From assembly GCA_023333565.1 (NCBI GenBank), contig JAJKFH010000115.1, positions 1,736,001 to 1,800,000 of the forward strand: a DNA stretch of 64,000 nt, read 5' to 3'. This DNA is from Puffinus mauretanicus (taxonomy: Eukaryota; Chordata; Aves; Procellariiformes; Procellariidae). A program made the translations under genes and the position numbers. Below the pieces are notes generated by a model. That model saw only the letters and a list, made by a program, of their open reading frames with translations. It ran no database searches and was not told the DNA's origin. Each line of letters starts with the position of its first letter. The stretch's first letter is position 1. Below, piece by piece: positions 12,606 through 24,426 of this stretch.

Positions 12606-13995
12606 GATGAATGGGGCTAATGACATCCTTAGTTGGGTTACTCCCGCAAAGAACACTGAAATACAGTCTCCTCTGTGTTTTCTTGACATTGGTATAAAGA
12701 GGAACATGATTTCACTCAACCCAATCATGGGAAATCTTCATGCCTTTAAAAAGCCTCACTTTCTTTATATATCTAGATATATTTTAAACATAAAATTAAT
12801 TGTAGCTAGTTAGTTCGTGCAGCAGACTGATAGTATTGTGTGTTTTTCTGTGTTTATTGCAATGTTCTAGCTATGGTATGTTGACATTTTTGTTGATGTA
12901 CCCATCTTCCAGGCAGCTAACTCTCTGGTATAACCCTTCTCAGAATGGCCTACTGCATCAAGTGTGAGAAGTTTGTGCAGTTCCAACTTCAACTGTCTCT
13001 CAACTATCTTGTATTTTGTCTTTGATACATTATTGGAGCTCTCTCATTTGATGGTATTAAGCCATTTCCTCAGGCACAGGATGCCTTTTTTCCAGACTCG
13101 TTCCTTCGAGATCTGGGCAGCAAATTTGGGTTTAATCCACTTCCCTCTTCATTGCAGTTTTACTGGAAGCAGCTGTTATCCCTTCTTTAACAGTTTGCTT
13201 GCTGTCAGGCAGCCTGAGGGACCCACCATATGACATCCGTCCTTGGTTCTAAATATACACCTGCACAACATGTTTTCTTGGGGCAAGAGCAGAGCAAAGG
13301 GACTCTCTCTTCCGTTTGCACAACTGTACTTTCATCTCTTGACTGGAAAACTTTATTTATTCCCTGTAGTTATACTTAGCAACTTTTCATCTTTTGAATA
13401 GAAGGGTTAATTCTACTTTTAGTACAGTCTGAAAATGTACTACTGCTCCGTTGCCTGTTTTAGTAGACATAAACATCAACACGGCAAAATGGAAATCTGT
13501 TACCCCTTAAATCTCATTTCAGCTTAATACAGAAGATTCAGGCAGGCTTTGCTTAAGAGAATGAGGGAACCTAGAGACACATCCCATGAGGCTCGACTTA
13601 ATTATATTATTAGAAGTAGGCTCAGAAAAGATGTGTATAAAATGGCAATATTTTGCAGAAGAAGAAGAGAACAGTAGGATTAAGTGTGATAGTGAACATG
13701 TCAGCCATAAATATAAAAATATCAAAAAGTGAAAGAGAATTCTATAGCGTGATAGGGACAAAAAAGACAGTAACAATACAGAAACTTGTTATTACATTTT
13801 TCATTTCCTGGGCTTACATGAGGGCACTGTATGACAGATTAATGGGTCATAGTAACAGAATCAAGAGTGAAGGCCAGAGAAGTATCTTCCACTAAACAAA
13901 AAAAAAAAAAAGAGAAAAAAGAAAAGAAACAAAAAGAAGGTAAAAGTCTAGAATAATAGTACCTATCAGAGAAAAGATAATTCTGAGTAGATATG
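12606..13995. other. Unique non-coding stretch with A-rich tract
   Basis: No gene is recognised. An A-rich tract with scattered G occupies about 13896-13945, shortly before the solo LTR. Frames are under 100 codons and show no known domain. Confidence 0.55.
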
Positions 13996-14127
13996 TGTCA
14001 TGGTTTAACCTGGCAGGCAGCCAAACCCCACGCAGCCGCTCGCTCACTCTCCCCCCCGCCCCGGTGGGACGGAGAGAGAATCGGAAGGGTAAGAGTGAGA
14101 AAAATTTGTGGTTTGAGATAAAGACGG

Positions 14128-14133
14128 TTTAAT
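14128..14133 (-). promoter_or_regulatory. LTR poly(A) signal variant ATTAAA
   Basis: ATTAAA on the minus strand sits between the U3 and U5 parts of the solo LTR, in the order expected for its R region. Confidence 0.45.
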
Positions 14134-14172
14134 AGAACAGAAAAGGAAAGGAAAATAATAAGAATAAGAATA

Positions 14173-14195
14173 ATGATGATGATGATGATGATGAT
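14173..14195. repeat. (ATG)n microsatellite inside the solo LTR
   Basis: Seven or more uninterrupted ATG units lie within the LTR. They occupy the part where this copy departs from the usual family sequence, so a microsatellite has replaced or expanded into it. The tract is likely polymorphic. Confidence 0.95.
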
Positions 14196-15672
14196 AGAAT
14201 ATACAAAATGAGTGATGCACAATGCAATTGCTCACCACCTGCACTGACCAATAACCAAGTAGCGATTGCTACTTCTTGGATCACGCTTACCATTCATATA
14301 CTGAGCATGATGTCACATGGTATGGAATACCCCGTTGGCCAGCTGGGCCAGCTGTCCCAGCTATGCTCCCTCCAGCCGCTGCTTGGTAGAGCATGGAAGC
14401 TGTCCTTGACAGAGTACTTAGCAACAACTGAAAACATCAGTGTGTTATCAACTTTCTTCTCATATTAAATCCAAAACACAGCATTAGGAAGAAATGTAAC
14501 TCTATCCCAGCCGAAACCAGGACAATGTGATACATATTACTACTTGCTAAGTTGAATAGTGGGTTTACATTTATCTTACTTTTAAAAGGTTGTCTGTCTT
14601 TTAAGATGCACTCTCAACTCCATACGGTGCAAAAAATATACAATATTTTAAAGAGGGAGAAAAATAATTTCAATTAACTGAACACCTTAATGAAAAAAAC
14701 AGTAGATATATCAAATTAGCTAACTCTATACTAGCTTATCTAAAGTGTCCTTTAGTGCTCTTACAGGGAAAATGTTTATTTGTAGGATGCTGATATTAGA
14801 TATTGGAGATGAAACTGACCAAAATTATAAATCAGAAGTTTATTTTTTTTTATTCCTGTATTTTCAATGGTGATATGCAGACAAAACAGAACTTCCACAT
14901 TCACTTATTTTTTTAGAACTTCTCTTTTGTGTTAAAACAAATTTTTATTATTAAAAACTTCCAGTCTAGTTACCAATTGAAAGTACAAGTGCACGTTGTT
15001 GAAGTACTTCAGGCCCAGAGTCAGATTCCAGGATGAACAAATCAAAGGAGTAGAGCTCGGGGCAGCTAGAGTCACACTTCCGATTTGGATTTGTGAACCT
15101 AGATGGCTGGGCTGAGGCTGTGGTCTGGAATTTTTCCACAGTTCAGTTCACCTTTTCATTTGGGCTGACTGCTAGCAGAAATAGGAATGCACACAATGTG
15201 CATTGGCTAAATTAATTGTCATTTTCTTGTTTGCTAATATTGCTAGTTTTAATAATCTAGTTAATTTTCAAGACCTACCAGCAGTATATTCATGTACTTT
15301 ATATCTCTTTACATCAGTCTAAGACTTTCAGTTAATTTGCCCTACCATGTGTCAGATATGTAGCTGCACTATTTATTGACTCCTCACTTCCACCCACAAA
15401 TGGCCTATAAAACCTCTCAAAACAAAGTGTATGATTTACAAGGCAATGTCAGCAAGAAGCGGCAAATGGTCTTATACATTCAAATGCCCCTGCAAGTAAG
15501 TACATTGGGTGAAATATAAGTTGTTCTGTATGATGCTGAAGTGTGCCTCAAGCATTTTTTATGTATAGAGATCATCGAGTGACCTAGTCTCTGATTTAAA
15601 ACTATTTATTGCCAGGGACCAAATGCTTCATCAGAGTAATGAGTGTTTCTTGAACAAAAAAGGTAAAGGATT

Positions 15673-15692
15673 TTTGTTGTTGTTGTTGTTTT
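15673..15692. repeat. (TTG)n microsatellite
   Basis: Six consecutive TTG-type units on the plus strand. Simple repeat. Confidence 0.9.
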
Positions 15693-17166
15693 GTTTCCCC
15701 ACAAAAATAATGCAAGGGAAATACGTGATTGGTAAGCTTACCCTTGTCTCAGTTAGGAGCCACTTCCTGCAAAAGACATTGTGCTCTAAATGCAAGTTGT
15801 CCAAGCCACTTGGAACAACATACTTCACTGCATGTGACATAGAATAGAAATATTTACATAGTGCTGTTTTGAACTGCAGTATCAGTCCCTGTACATTTTA
15901 TCTACATCAGGGGAGTCACAAGTTGACATGCAATGTGAGAACCAAAAGTATGAGTTTTCTGTTGAGACCATGGGTAGGTGGCAACAATGAATATGAAGTG
16001 AGAAGTCTTCAGGAACTCATCAGGAATGCTCCCAAGGAAAATTTTGCACTGTGATACTCTAGTTGTCCTGATAATATTACTTTCATGGCCAACCTATGGC
16101 TCCATATGAAAATAGGGAAAAATTGGACTAAAGACTATGTACATTTTTTACTCATTGTCAAAATTTATCCTATCGCATCTTTTCCCATAAAATGAAAAAA
16201 TAAGAGAGGCCTGCTGCATCATATTCAATATGAAGTATGTCCTGCATAATCATAGGTAACAGAACATCAGGCATTTGAGTCTTATAAGAAGCTGCTCAAT
16301 GGTGCTGGTGATGAGGAAATTAAAATTTTAAAGAGTAGGAGTCTGAATTCAAGTTCCTAAATGCATGTTTAGGCATCTAATAAAGACCTATTGTTTAAAG
16401 ATTGTAAGATGTGTAGCTTTCTGTCAATGGCAGGCTTGTGGGTTTTTTCCAAAAAAATGTTATGTCTAAAGAAGTATTTCAGTGTTTCACTTTCTGTAAC
16501 ATTTTCAGCACCAAACTTAAAAAACCACAATATTTCATTTTGCTTCTGTTTAGAGTAACTCCAAGCTTATAAATTCAATATTTTTTTTTTTTGGCACAAT
16601 AATCATGAGGTTTTCAAATCAACTCTTTGCTAATTGGATTCTGGAGAAAGACCCAAAACTGTATTATTTTTCCCAATTCATAGTAAGTGGACATTTTTAT
16701 ATGTGAGAATTTCTTTAGGAATTACTTTTTCTTGTTGTTGTTAAATTTCTGTTCGGTTGTAGCATAAAGCTACAGTGGAATTCTAATTAACACAATAAAG
16801 CTTATTAGTGCTCCTAAGAATCAGGATATTAAATAAAAGTCAGGTTAGGTGTGTAAATAATGCACTTGTTAACAATAAGTTTAGTTAGTCCTAAGAATAA
16901 TTGGTTTAAAATAGTGGAATGATGCCAAAAAGGTGAAGATATAATGCAGAGGAAACATAATGAAAAAGAATGTGAAAAATATGAAGAAAAATAGACATAT
17001 TAATGCATCATTAAAATTTTCATTGCAGTAGATAAAGCATGTTAAACATCAGGCTATAAATACATAAAGTTATATAGCTTAATTTTACACAAGGGACTGG
17101 AGAATATTTTCAGATTTTAATTCCTAAACAGCAGATATCTTTTTTTTTTTTTAATGTCAGGTTTAA

Positions 17167-17188
17167 TCCTGAATGATACCATTCAGGA
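17167..17188. repeat. Perfect 9-bp inverted repeat, 4-base loop
   Basis: TCCTGAATG and CATTCAGGA are exact reverse complements around ATAC. A compact hairpin with no known identity. Confidence 0.88.
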
Positions 17189-18707
17189 ATCTGTGGCAAA
17201 TACAGCAAGATTCAGTGGTGCCTAATATACCCCAATGATTAAATGTGCTGTATAGACAAATGCATGCTGTCTTCATTTATTATATCCTGTGGACAGAATT
17301 TAATACTTCTTCCCTTTAACTTTCAACACTAAATGGCAAAATAAATTCACAGAAAGAAACCAGCCGTGTACAGGGTTACATGTGGATGAAGAGAGTTACA
17401 ATTCCATTTACTTTCTTATTTTGGGGGTTATAAAGGGATAAAAACCAAAGGAAACCTCTCAACACTAGTATTATTGGACGATGAAGTTTTTTTGAGAGAG
17501 ATAACAAATGATTTATAGAGGTTGGCACCAAGTAAAACTTCAAGGAGGATTTAACATTAATCAACTGTCTTAAAACTTTTTGGAAGTATAAAAAATATAT
17601 CATTTTAACCAACTATTCCCTCTTGCTGAGTCCGTTTACTCACTGTTCTATATGACTGCCACTTTGAATTAAACACCTTTTCACACCATTTGCCGTGCAG
17701 ATGGCAAAGTGCTCTGCGAATGACAGAGCTGAAACCCCAGGAGCTCTGAGCAGTGCACTGGAAATACATCACAATAAGCAGATACCTATTATCTACTCTT
17801 GACTTGGCTGTAATCTTCTTCTCCAAATCCTTGACTGTCTGCTCTTCCCTTTGGCTTTTCTCTCAGAATACACTACCTCTGCATCTTTTTTAGAGAGCTC
17901 TGGAGAGGAGATCTCTGTCAATGTCTAGACCACCCTCCATAAAGTTCAACAGTTTGACAATTTGCACCTCTCACTGCCTGGCAGCCAGCAGTGGGTATCA
18001 TCTCTTCTGTGATCTCAACTGTGAACATGTTTGGCAGTGGTGAGAGAAAGAGCTGTTTAAAGCAGCTGTAGAGCAAGTCCTGTGATGCTCCCCATGCCCC
18101 TGGGCCATCCAGGTTCTGCCAATTGCTGCTCTGGAAGGTAGGCGCAGAACCAGGGACATCCTCCCACCTCTCCTCCATGTGTCCTCCTGACCCTGGGCAT
18201 TCACACTTCCTTCACACCTGCACTCATCCCTTTCTCAGCTTTCACATCTTGCTTTCAGCTTAAACCCCTGTCACCTGGATTTTCAAATGGTCATTTCCTA
18301 GTCAAATCTCAAGAATTGTACTCTATCCACCCTGCTCATTCTCCCTGTCAAACATCTTTGACAGTTAACCATATTCTTCTTCACAAGATACTCTCCTCTG
18401 TGTTACATTGCCTTCCAAGCCTGAGCCCTTTCCTGTGTCTCCTCCTAGCTTTTTAGTCACTTGTTACTTGTTACTTAGAGTGTCCTTTAAAGAACTTTTT
18501 TCGTCTTCAAATTCCTATATGTTTTCTAGGGTTCAGTTACAACTCTTCATTCTCTACACCTTCTTAGGTTGATGTGATGACTTTGGCTGGGATGTTTTCG
18601 TTACTGCTGAGCAGGGCTTACACAGAGTCAAGGCCTCTTCTGCTTCTCACCCTACTCCACCAGCGAGTAGGCTGGGGGTGCACAAGAAGTTGGGAGGGGA
18701 CACAGCT

Positions 18708-18966
18708 GGGACCAGGGGTGGAGATTGTAATGGACATACCCTTAAGTTGTTGTAACCCAGCATTTGAGTGGCATGTTATGGGAATTACTATAGCAGGAAC
18801 CCCTTGTTTCTAGCCAGGCTAGGAGCAAGGGGAAGAGTTCATTGTAATGTCAAACCTTATAGGCTGGCCCAAAGGGACCGGGGTGGAGATTGTAATGGAA
18901 ATACCTTTAAATTGTTGTAACCCATTATTTGGGTTGCATGTTATAGGAATTACTATAGCAGGAACC
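18708..18966. repeat. Two copies of a ~94-bp ERV segment, period ~166
   Basis: The segment at 18708-18802 starts GGGACCAGGGGTGGAG and the one at 18874-18966 starts GGGACCGGGGTGGAG. Both continue through ATTGTAATGG and end GCAGGAACC. They differ at a modest number of positions, so the duplication is not recent. The spacer between them includes GGCTGGCCCAAAGGGA, which resembles the LTR part lying just past the first copy's truncation. Confidence 0.88.
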
Positions 18967-19120
18967 ACCTGAACCAGCAGAGGACAAGCCTTACAAGAAG
19001 CAATGCAAGTGCAGCAGCGACCTGACCTGAGCTGGCTTTGGCGCCCAGTAACTCCACGCAACACAGCACCTCTGCTGTCCTGAGTGACCACCACAAAGTC
19101 ATGGACTAAATTAATTCAAT

Positions 19121-19174
19121 GGGCATTTTGTGGACATTTGTGGACATTTTATGGGTATTTTATGGACATTTTAC
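19121..19174. repeat. 10-11 bp minisatellite in ERV remnant
   Basis: About five variants of a GGACATTTTAT unit follow one another (GGGCATTTTGT, GGACATTTGT, GGACATTTTAT, GGGTATTTTAT, GGACATTTTAC). It lies at the right end of the ERV remnant. Confidence 0.85.
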
Positions 19175-19215
19175 AGGGGTGGTCCGTAGTCTATAGTCTT
19201 CAATCGTAGATGCAG

Positions 19216-19830
19216 ATTTAATTCTGAATTTTTTGCAGGCAATGTACTGCTTTAATTCCATATTCCAAAAGTATATCTTAAACTCTCAGCTTGTCTCTCT
19301 AACATAAATAACTATCACTTCAGCTTTCCTTCTTTCTCCCAACCCATTTGCCATCCCCCACCTGACTTCACACTTTAATGCTTACTTTGGCATCATCAGA
19401 TTTTGACAAATCTCATCATCCACACATCATGGTTATGTTAATACTTGCAGATTTTCTGTATACTGTTTTCAACTTTCGCCTTTGATAAAATGGCAGCTTG
19501 CCATCTCCTTACAACACCTTTCTCAGGTTTAAGAATAGAATCATTTTCACCACCCTCCTTCAGAATACTGTTTAAGGAAGTTCATCCTGGCTTGCCTTTT
19601 CCCCATTTCTCTACTGGTCTTCTCCATTGTATCAAACATACACTACTTGTTTTGCTCCCTAGGCCTCCCCAAGTACCTCTCTATTGTCGTACTTAAAAGG
19701 AAAACTTTGGCTCCTCCTTTTAAAGTTTAATTTTTTATTACCTTTTATTTTTATTGGAATAGTCTAGAAACATCTGGCTTTATTGTCCTTTAAATCTATC
19801 TTAAAAATCCTTCTTTTTAGAGACATCTTT
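19216..19830. other. Unique non-coding stretch between ERV remnant and CR1
   Basis: Pyrimidine-rich on the plus strand with no recognised gene or repeat family. An 83-codon frame at 19445-19696 has no recognisable domain. Confidence 0.5.
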
Positions 19831-20070
19831 AATGAACAAGGGGCTTGTAAGAAAGATGGGGACAGACCTTTTAGCAGGGCCTGTTGCGACAGGACAAGGG
19901 GTAATGGTTTTAAACTAAAAGAGGGCAGATTCAGACTAGCTATAAGGAAGAAATTTTTTACGATGAGGGTGGTGAAACACTGGAACAGGTTGCCCAAAGA
20001 GGTGGTAGATGCTCCATCCCTGAAAACATTCAAGGTCAGGTTGGACGGGACTCTGAGCAACCTGATCTAG
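19831..20070 (+). mobile_element. CR1 LINE fragment, ORF2 C-terminal end, both ends missing
   Basis: Sequence from about GAACAAGGGGCTTGTAAG to CTGAGCAACCTGATCTAG matches the last part of the CR1 reading frame in sense orientation. Its translation contains RKFFTMRVVKHWNRLPKEVV, a well-conserved end-of-ORF2 signature, and the frame is unbroken over the whole fragment. Sequence agreement with the remembered CR1 consensus is high, so the copy is probably younger than the one at 4 kb. Unlike a normal CR1 insertion it also lacks its 3' end: the final part and the 3' tail do not follow CTAG. A later deletion or rearrangement probably removed it. This fragment encodes no catalytic domain and is not a gene. 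Confidence 0.92.
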
Positions 20071-23000
20071 GGAAAAAAGACGAAACAACACCACTGAAGA
20101 AAGAAAGAAAACATCCTATCTACAGATTTTAAGAAATGGAATAGACCTGAGTCCAACTAATTCTACATATAGAAGCAATAAGTCAAACCTGTTACTGTGG
20201 AAAAATTGTATAAACCTACACAACAGAAAAAATGCTTGCAAAAATATTTCTATCACATCTAGAAAAATTGACACAAAAAGACCACCTTCAAAAACGCTCT
20301 TGTTTGTAAGGACTTACAGTTAATAATGCATTGTACCTTTCCAATAAATCTTTTTTTTCCCTTATGGGAAAGAGTGGTATGAGATATGATGAGCATATTG
20401 TACTGCACTCCTCTCCTCCAGTATAAATAGAGGTTCTGAGAAAAGGAATCATTAAAAAGTCATTTAAAATGTGTGGTTTTGTTTGCTTTTCAGATCTGAG
20501 AGAAAATTTTTTACTTTACATTGAAGCAAAAAAAGCAGAGAGAAGTGCAACTACCATTTGTAGTAAACACTAATATCTCTAGTAAATAGTCTAGAAAAGA
20601 AATTTAGAACTTCAGCCACAGTAATTAGCAGTGACTTAATTTACAGCTATTGCAGCAATGAGTTAGTGAAGTACCTGGGAGGTTATTTTTATCAGACTCC
20701 TATCTCAGTGAGACAGGTTTCCTCTTCCTTTGAATGCCATACGTGGATCCCTGTTAGGAAGAGAAAACTGCATAAAACTATGCAAATTATATCTATTTTC
20801 CTCATAGAAGTGTCTATGTTCTTTTCTGCTGTATTTTGCCAACAGGATTCTTTTCCTAAAAAAGTTTGAGCAGTTCAATGTGAGGTCTCCTTATGCTTAA
20901 TGAAACAGTCTGCATCTTCTTTTCAGGAAGTACTGTCTCCTGGTGCCTCACATTGTGTAAGGATATAATTGTCAGAATTGTTTTTGCTGTTTGTCTGTTT
21001 TAAAGAAACTAGCAGCAGGGTAATCTGACATGTTGTTGGTATCAAGCCTCTCTATCAGCTTTGTTCCAGTCTAGAAATTAATCTGAAGTACTATGCACCA
21101 TTACTTACTATCCTAACAGGAGGGAAACTCTCTTTTTCTGAGAGCCTACACCTGCCCATTCACACACGAGGCAAGACTGATTGCAATTGCATACTTTTTT
21201 TCCCAGACCAGCACATAGATGGTTTCAGACACGATCTACCAGCCAGTTACAGCTGAGGCCCAAGGACAGGCAGCTTTGTACTGAAATGGGGCAGGTGCTA
21301 CTGAGCGTGGCTCCATCCACAAAGAAAATCTAACAGGAGAACATATTCCCCAGGAACAGCAGAGAGCTACGCCCCTGCCCCTGACCCAATGCTTGGCACC
21401 TCATGCCCTGGGAGATACCAGCTCTCTTCCTCTGGCTGCCAAACAGGTAAGCCTCTCCATGAGTTTCTCTCTCAGATTGCACAATTGGAGTAACATAGGT
21501 CAAGTAATTTATGCAGTGTGGATATGGAATTACACACTGGTGTTAAACTACTTATTTTAGCATGTCAGTAGTGATCTGAAAAATAGTGCAAGTTTTCATA
21601 TGAGATGTGCTATTATTTTTACTGAAAGCAAGCCATCTTTATGTCAATGAAGAGAAATAGTATGATTTATCTGTACCTAGACGTCTACTATACCATGAAA
21701 TTAATTATTTTCTGGAAGCATTTATTTCTCTTTACTGACTATAGAAAAGGAGCCCAGGGTGATTCCAATGTAGTAGTCTGGACAACAAATATTATACTTG
21801 GATAAATAAATCTCAGATCTGCAAGGCAGACAACTTCACGTGTTCACTACAGCTCACCTGAGACAAGCCCCTTAGTCAGATTAACCATAACTCACAAACT
21901 GGTTTAGCAGTGCTTTACTTCTAATCATTCAGCTCACACATCTGTGGCAGTGTCAATAAGAAAGTAAAATAAAAAGAAATACGCCTTGCTCAGCCCAAGA
22001 TTCCTAGTTATATCGAGAAGATCTCTGCATTGTAATGGGACCCACCCAAATCTCTTACCTGGACTCTGCACCAGACAGGAATTACTGTACAGTCATGCCT
22101 GGCTATGGAGTGGGAGTCCTCCAGTATTTATGGCCAGATATGCAGAAAACCCACCTCTCCTCTCTTTGGGATGAGCCAGTGAAAGGATGTAGGTATCATA
22201 GATCCTACTATGTAGGACCTAGGTATCTAGCTGGGGAGTAGAAGGGTCTTACGATTAATTTGATCATGAATGGCAGTAAGTTTATTAGCCAATGGCTCAG
22301 TGTTTAACAGCATGAACTCAAGAGCAGAATCCCCATCTGTCAGTACCTTGTATTACTGAGATGAAACAGATGGCAAAGCTAATGGAACTGAAATTAAACC
22401 CCTCAGCCTAGGTTTACACCTAACTGCATCACTTTTTACTGCCTTACGATTGGCTGCAGAGGGGGGGAAAAGCTTGATATTTTGTAGCTGTAAAACACCT
22501 AAATATGAGGAATGGGAAGGAATACTACTTCATTCGCCAGGCCACAGGAGAGGAGCTGTGCACCTGAGAAGATGCCTGACATCATTGATGAGTTCTCAGC
22601 CTTTATTGAAGCGTAAGCCTTTTTTTTTTCTCTGAGTGTGTCTACACTGAAACAGAAAATTATGTTTCTAACTCAGATAAGCCAGGCTCAGCTGCAAAAT
22701 GGATAGGCACTTTCACCCGTTCCTACAGTCTCAGCCATACCGTTTTAAAATGATTGATTTTTCATCAGAGCTCAACATCAAACTTGATCACAGGCAACTT
22801 TAAAATTAAATAGATTTCTTTTTAAAAGGAATGAAGTTATAAAAAAACAAAAACAAAACCACTTCCTTCCCCCAATGTAATAGGTTGTTTAATATGTTTT
22901 ATTCTGAAAAAACACCTGGCATATGCATTGTATTTTCAACTCCCAGCAGTCTGAGCAGGCAAAATTAAGTTAATAATTCCTATCGACATGAAAATTTAAG

Positions 23001-24388
23001 TGTTATTTGCAAAGGGTCCTTATCTTTCTAATTATTAAAAATGTATATAGATGAAAAATTAATTTGTGCCATAAGGGTAAATGATGTAAATTTTGAGACT
23101 GTGATATTTCTTACCTTGCAATGGGAATTAGGTATTTCTTTATAGAAACTGAACTCAACATTAATTTCAAGTAATTAGTAAGAGCTCTGTATTGAAGTTC
23201 AATGTTTGTAAAGATTTGGAATATTTTACCTGTAGTACAATCAGATCTTCAACATTATTAGTACCACAAAAAACTTAAGCGTAATAGCATAATATAATTC
23301 CTAGTTTATAATGAGTTTTGTAATCATGACAGAACATGAGATTTTTTTATAGGTGTGGTCTAGTGTAGGGTAGCCTTTATTGTCAGAAATTTCACTGAAT
23401 CTAGTAATTGTAAAATCTGTGTGATCTTCCTTGAAAATCTGCTGTATGGAAATTAGTTAATACAAATCTGTGGGGTTTTTTTTTAATGTTGTTTTTTTTT
23501 TTTCTTCTTCCTTGATCATAAAGAATTTACTGTAAAATTTTACACTAGCCTAAAAGTACTAGAAATACCTGGATTTTATTACTCCTGTCACTCTTTAAAA
23601 TGAGAAATTACAGTTCCTTCTTTACCATCTCCTTCCAACAGAGCACAGCAGCATTTTGAAAAAAAAAAACCTGCAGCATGGCCTTTTTTTTTATGTTTCT
23701 GGTGGCTAATTCTTTCTTACATCTTTGGATCATTCATCTGTGTAATTTTATCATTTCCATAATTACTGGAATAGCCTCTGAAATCAAAGACTACTCCCCA
23801 TTAAGAGATATAAAGATTTTGGTCTCATATTTCTTTATAGAAAAGGATCCAGTTTCATTTCACCAACTTTAGCTGCTTAAAAATTAGATTTCTTGCCTGA
23901 GTTACTGAGATTCCCTCACTAGTGAAGTCTCAAGATGCCTATCTTCAGCCTAGAAAAAGGTTAGAAAACTAAAATGGTGTAGCTGCCTCATTTTGGAATG
24001 GCTAAAGTTAGGGGACAAGACTCCCATCTGGAGTCATAATTTTTTAAAATCACAGTATTATCAGGACTTGGAGTGCAATGTTTTCCTAGTGCGACATCCA
24101 AATACACTCTGGACATTACAGAAGAAGGGTTCTGCAGTATTGTGAATTTAATTAAGACATATGATTTCTTAAAGTTCATAGAGAATATACAAAGGAAAGT
24201 ATCCAAAATGAGTAAAATGTCTTTCCATATTAATGTCTTGCCCTCCTACTCTCCTCTTGGGCATTTTTTGTGTTTCATTTAATTTCTGAATGAAACCTGA
24301 ACTATATTTTACAAAAATTATAGAAAAATCTCTTCTGATGAGATGTTAAAATGTATTTTAGGCTGCAAGTATTTTAAGGCTGCAAAGA
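20071..24388. other. Unique non-coding stretch
   Basis: About 4.3 kb with no recognised gene or transposon. A short imperfect inverted repeat around a GATCCTAC/GTAGGACC pair lies near 22200-22222. T-runs occur near 22620, 23470 and 23490. Overlapping frames at 21986-22241 (62 and 68 codons) are not recognised. Confidence 0.55.
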
Positions 24389-24426
24389 TTAATTTAATTT
24401 AATTTAATTTAATTTAATTTAATTTA
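24389..24426. repeat. (AATTT)n microsatellite
   Basis: Seven or more AATTT units in tandem, followed by a T-rich tract with interspersed G. Simple repeat. Confidence 0.96.

Larger units (their letters stand above)
13996..14524 (-). mobile_element. Complete solo LTR of an avian ERV
   Basis: The block starts TGTCATGGTTTAACC and ends AACCAGGACA, with the TG...CA ends of a retroviral LTR, about 529 bp long. Read on the minus strand it starts TGTCCTGGTTTCGGCTGGGAT. It has a TATA-like box around 14295-14302 and an ATTAAA poly(A) signal at 14128-14133, then a run of CCCCCC/CCGCC sequence. This matches a very common avian LTR family as I remember it. The five bases on each side, ATATG and ATGTG, agree at four of five positions, consistent with a decayed 5-bp target-site duplication. 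No internal retroviral sequence is attached, so it is a solo LTR left by recombination between two LTRs. Frames crossing it are not genes. Confidence 0.92.
14525..18572. other. Unique non-coding stretch
   Basis: No gene or transposon is recognised over about 4 kb. It holds a (TTG)n tract near 15673-15692, a T-run near 16580, a T-run near 17141-17152 and the hairpin at 17167-17188. The 17.6-18.5 kb part is somewhat richer in C and T on the plus strand but has no identifiable origin. Confidence 0.55.
18573..19215 (+). mobile_element. Rearranged ERV remnant with partial LTR
   Basis: It begins with TGTGATGACTTTGGCTGGGAT, the sense-strand start of the same LTR family found complete at 13996-14524, and stays LTR-like to about 18710. 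It lacks about 65 bases present in the complete copy, the join falling at a GGGAT/GAT repeat. After LTR base 140 or so it jumps into non-LTR sequence that I recall as ERV-associated in birds. That part holds two copies of a roughly 94-bp segment and a short GGACATTTT minisatellite, and ends near GGTGGTCCGTAG. No intact retroviral frame is present; the longest, 91 codons on the minus strand, is not recognised. The family assignment of the part after 18710 is less certain than that of the LTR part. Confidence 0.7.

Noticed and set aside
19039..19056. Primer-binding-site-like TGGCGCCC in the ERV remnant
   Set aside because: Only the first eight bases agree with a lysine-type site, and it is over 300 bases from any LTR end, so it is not called.
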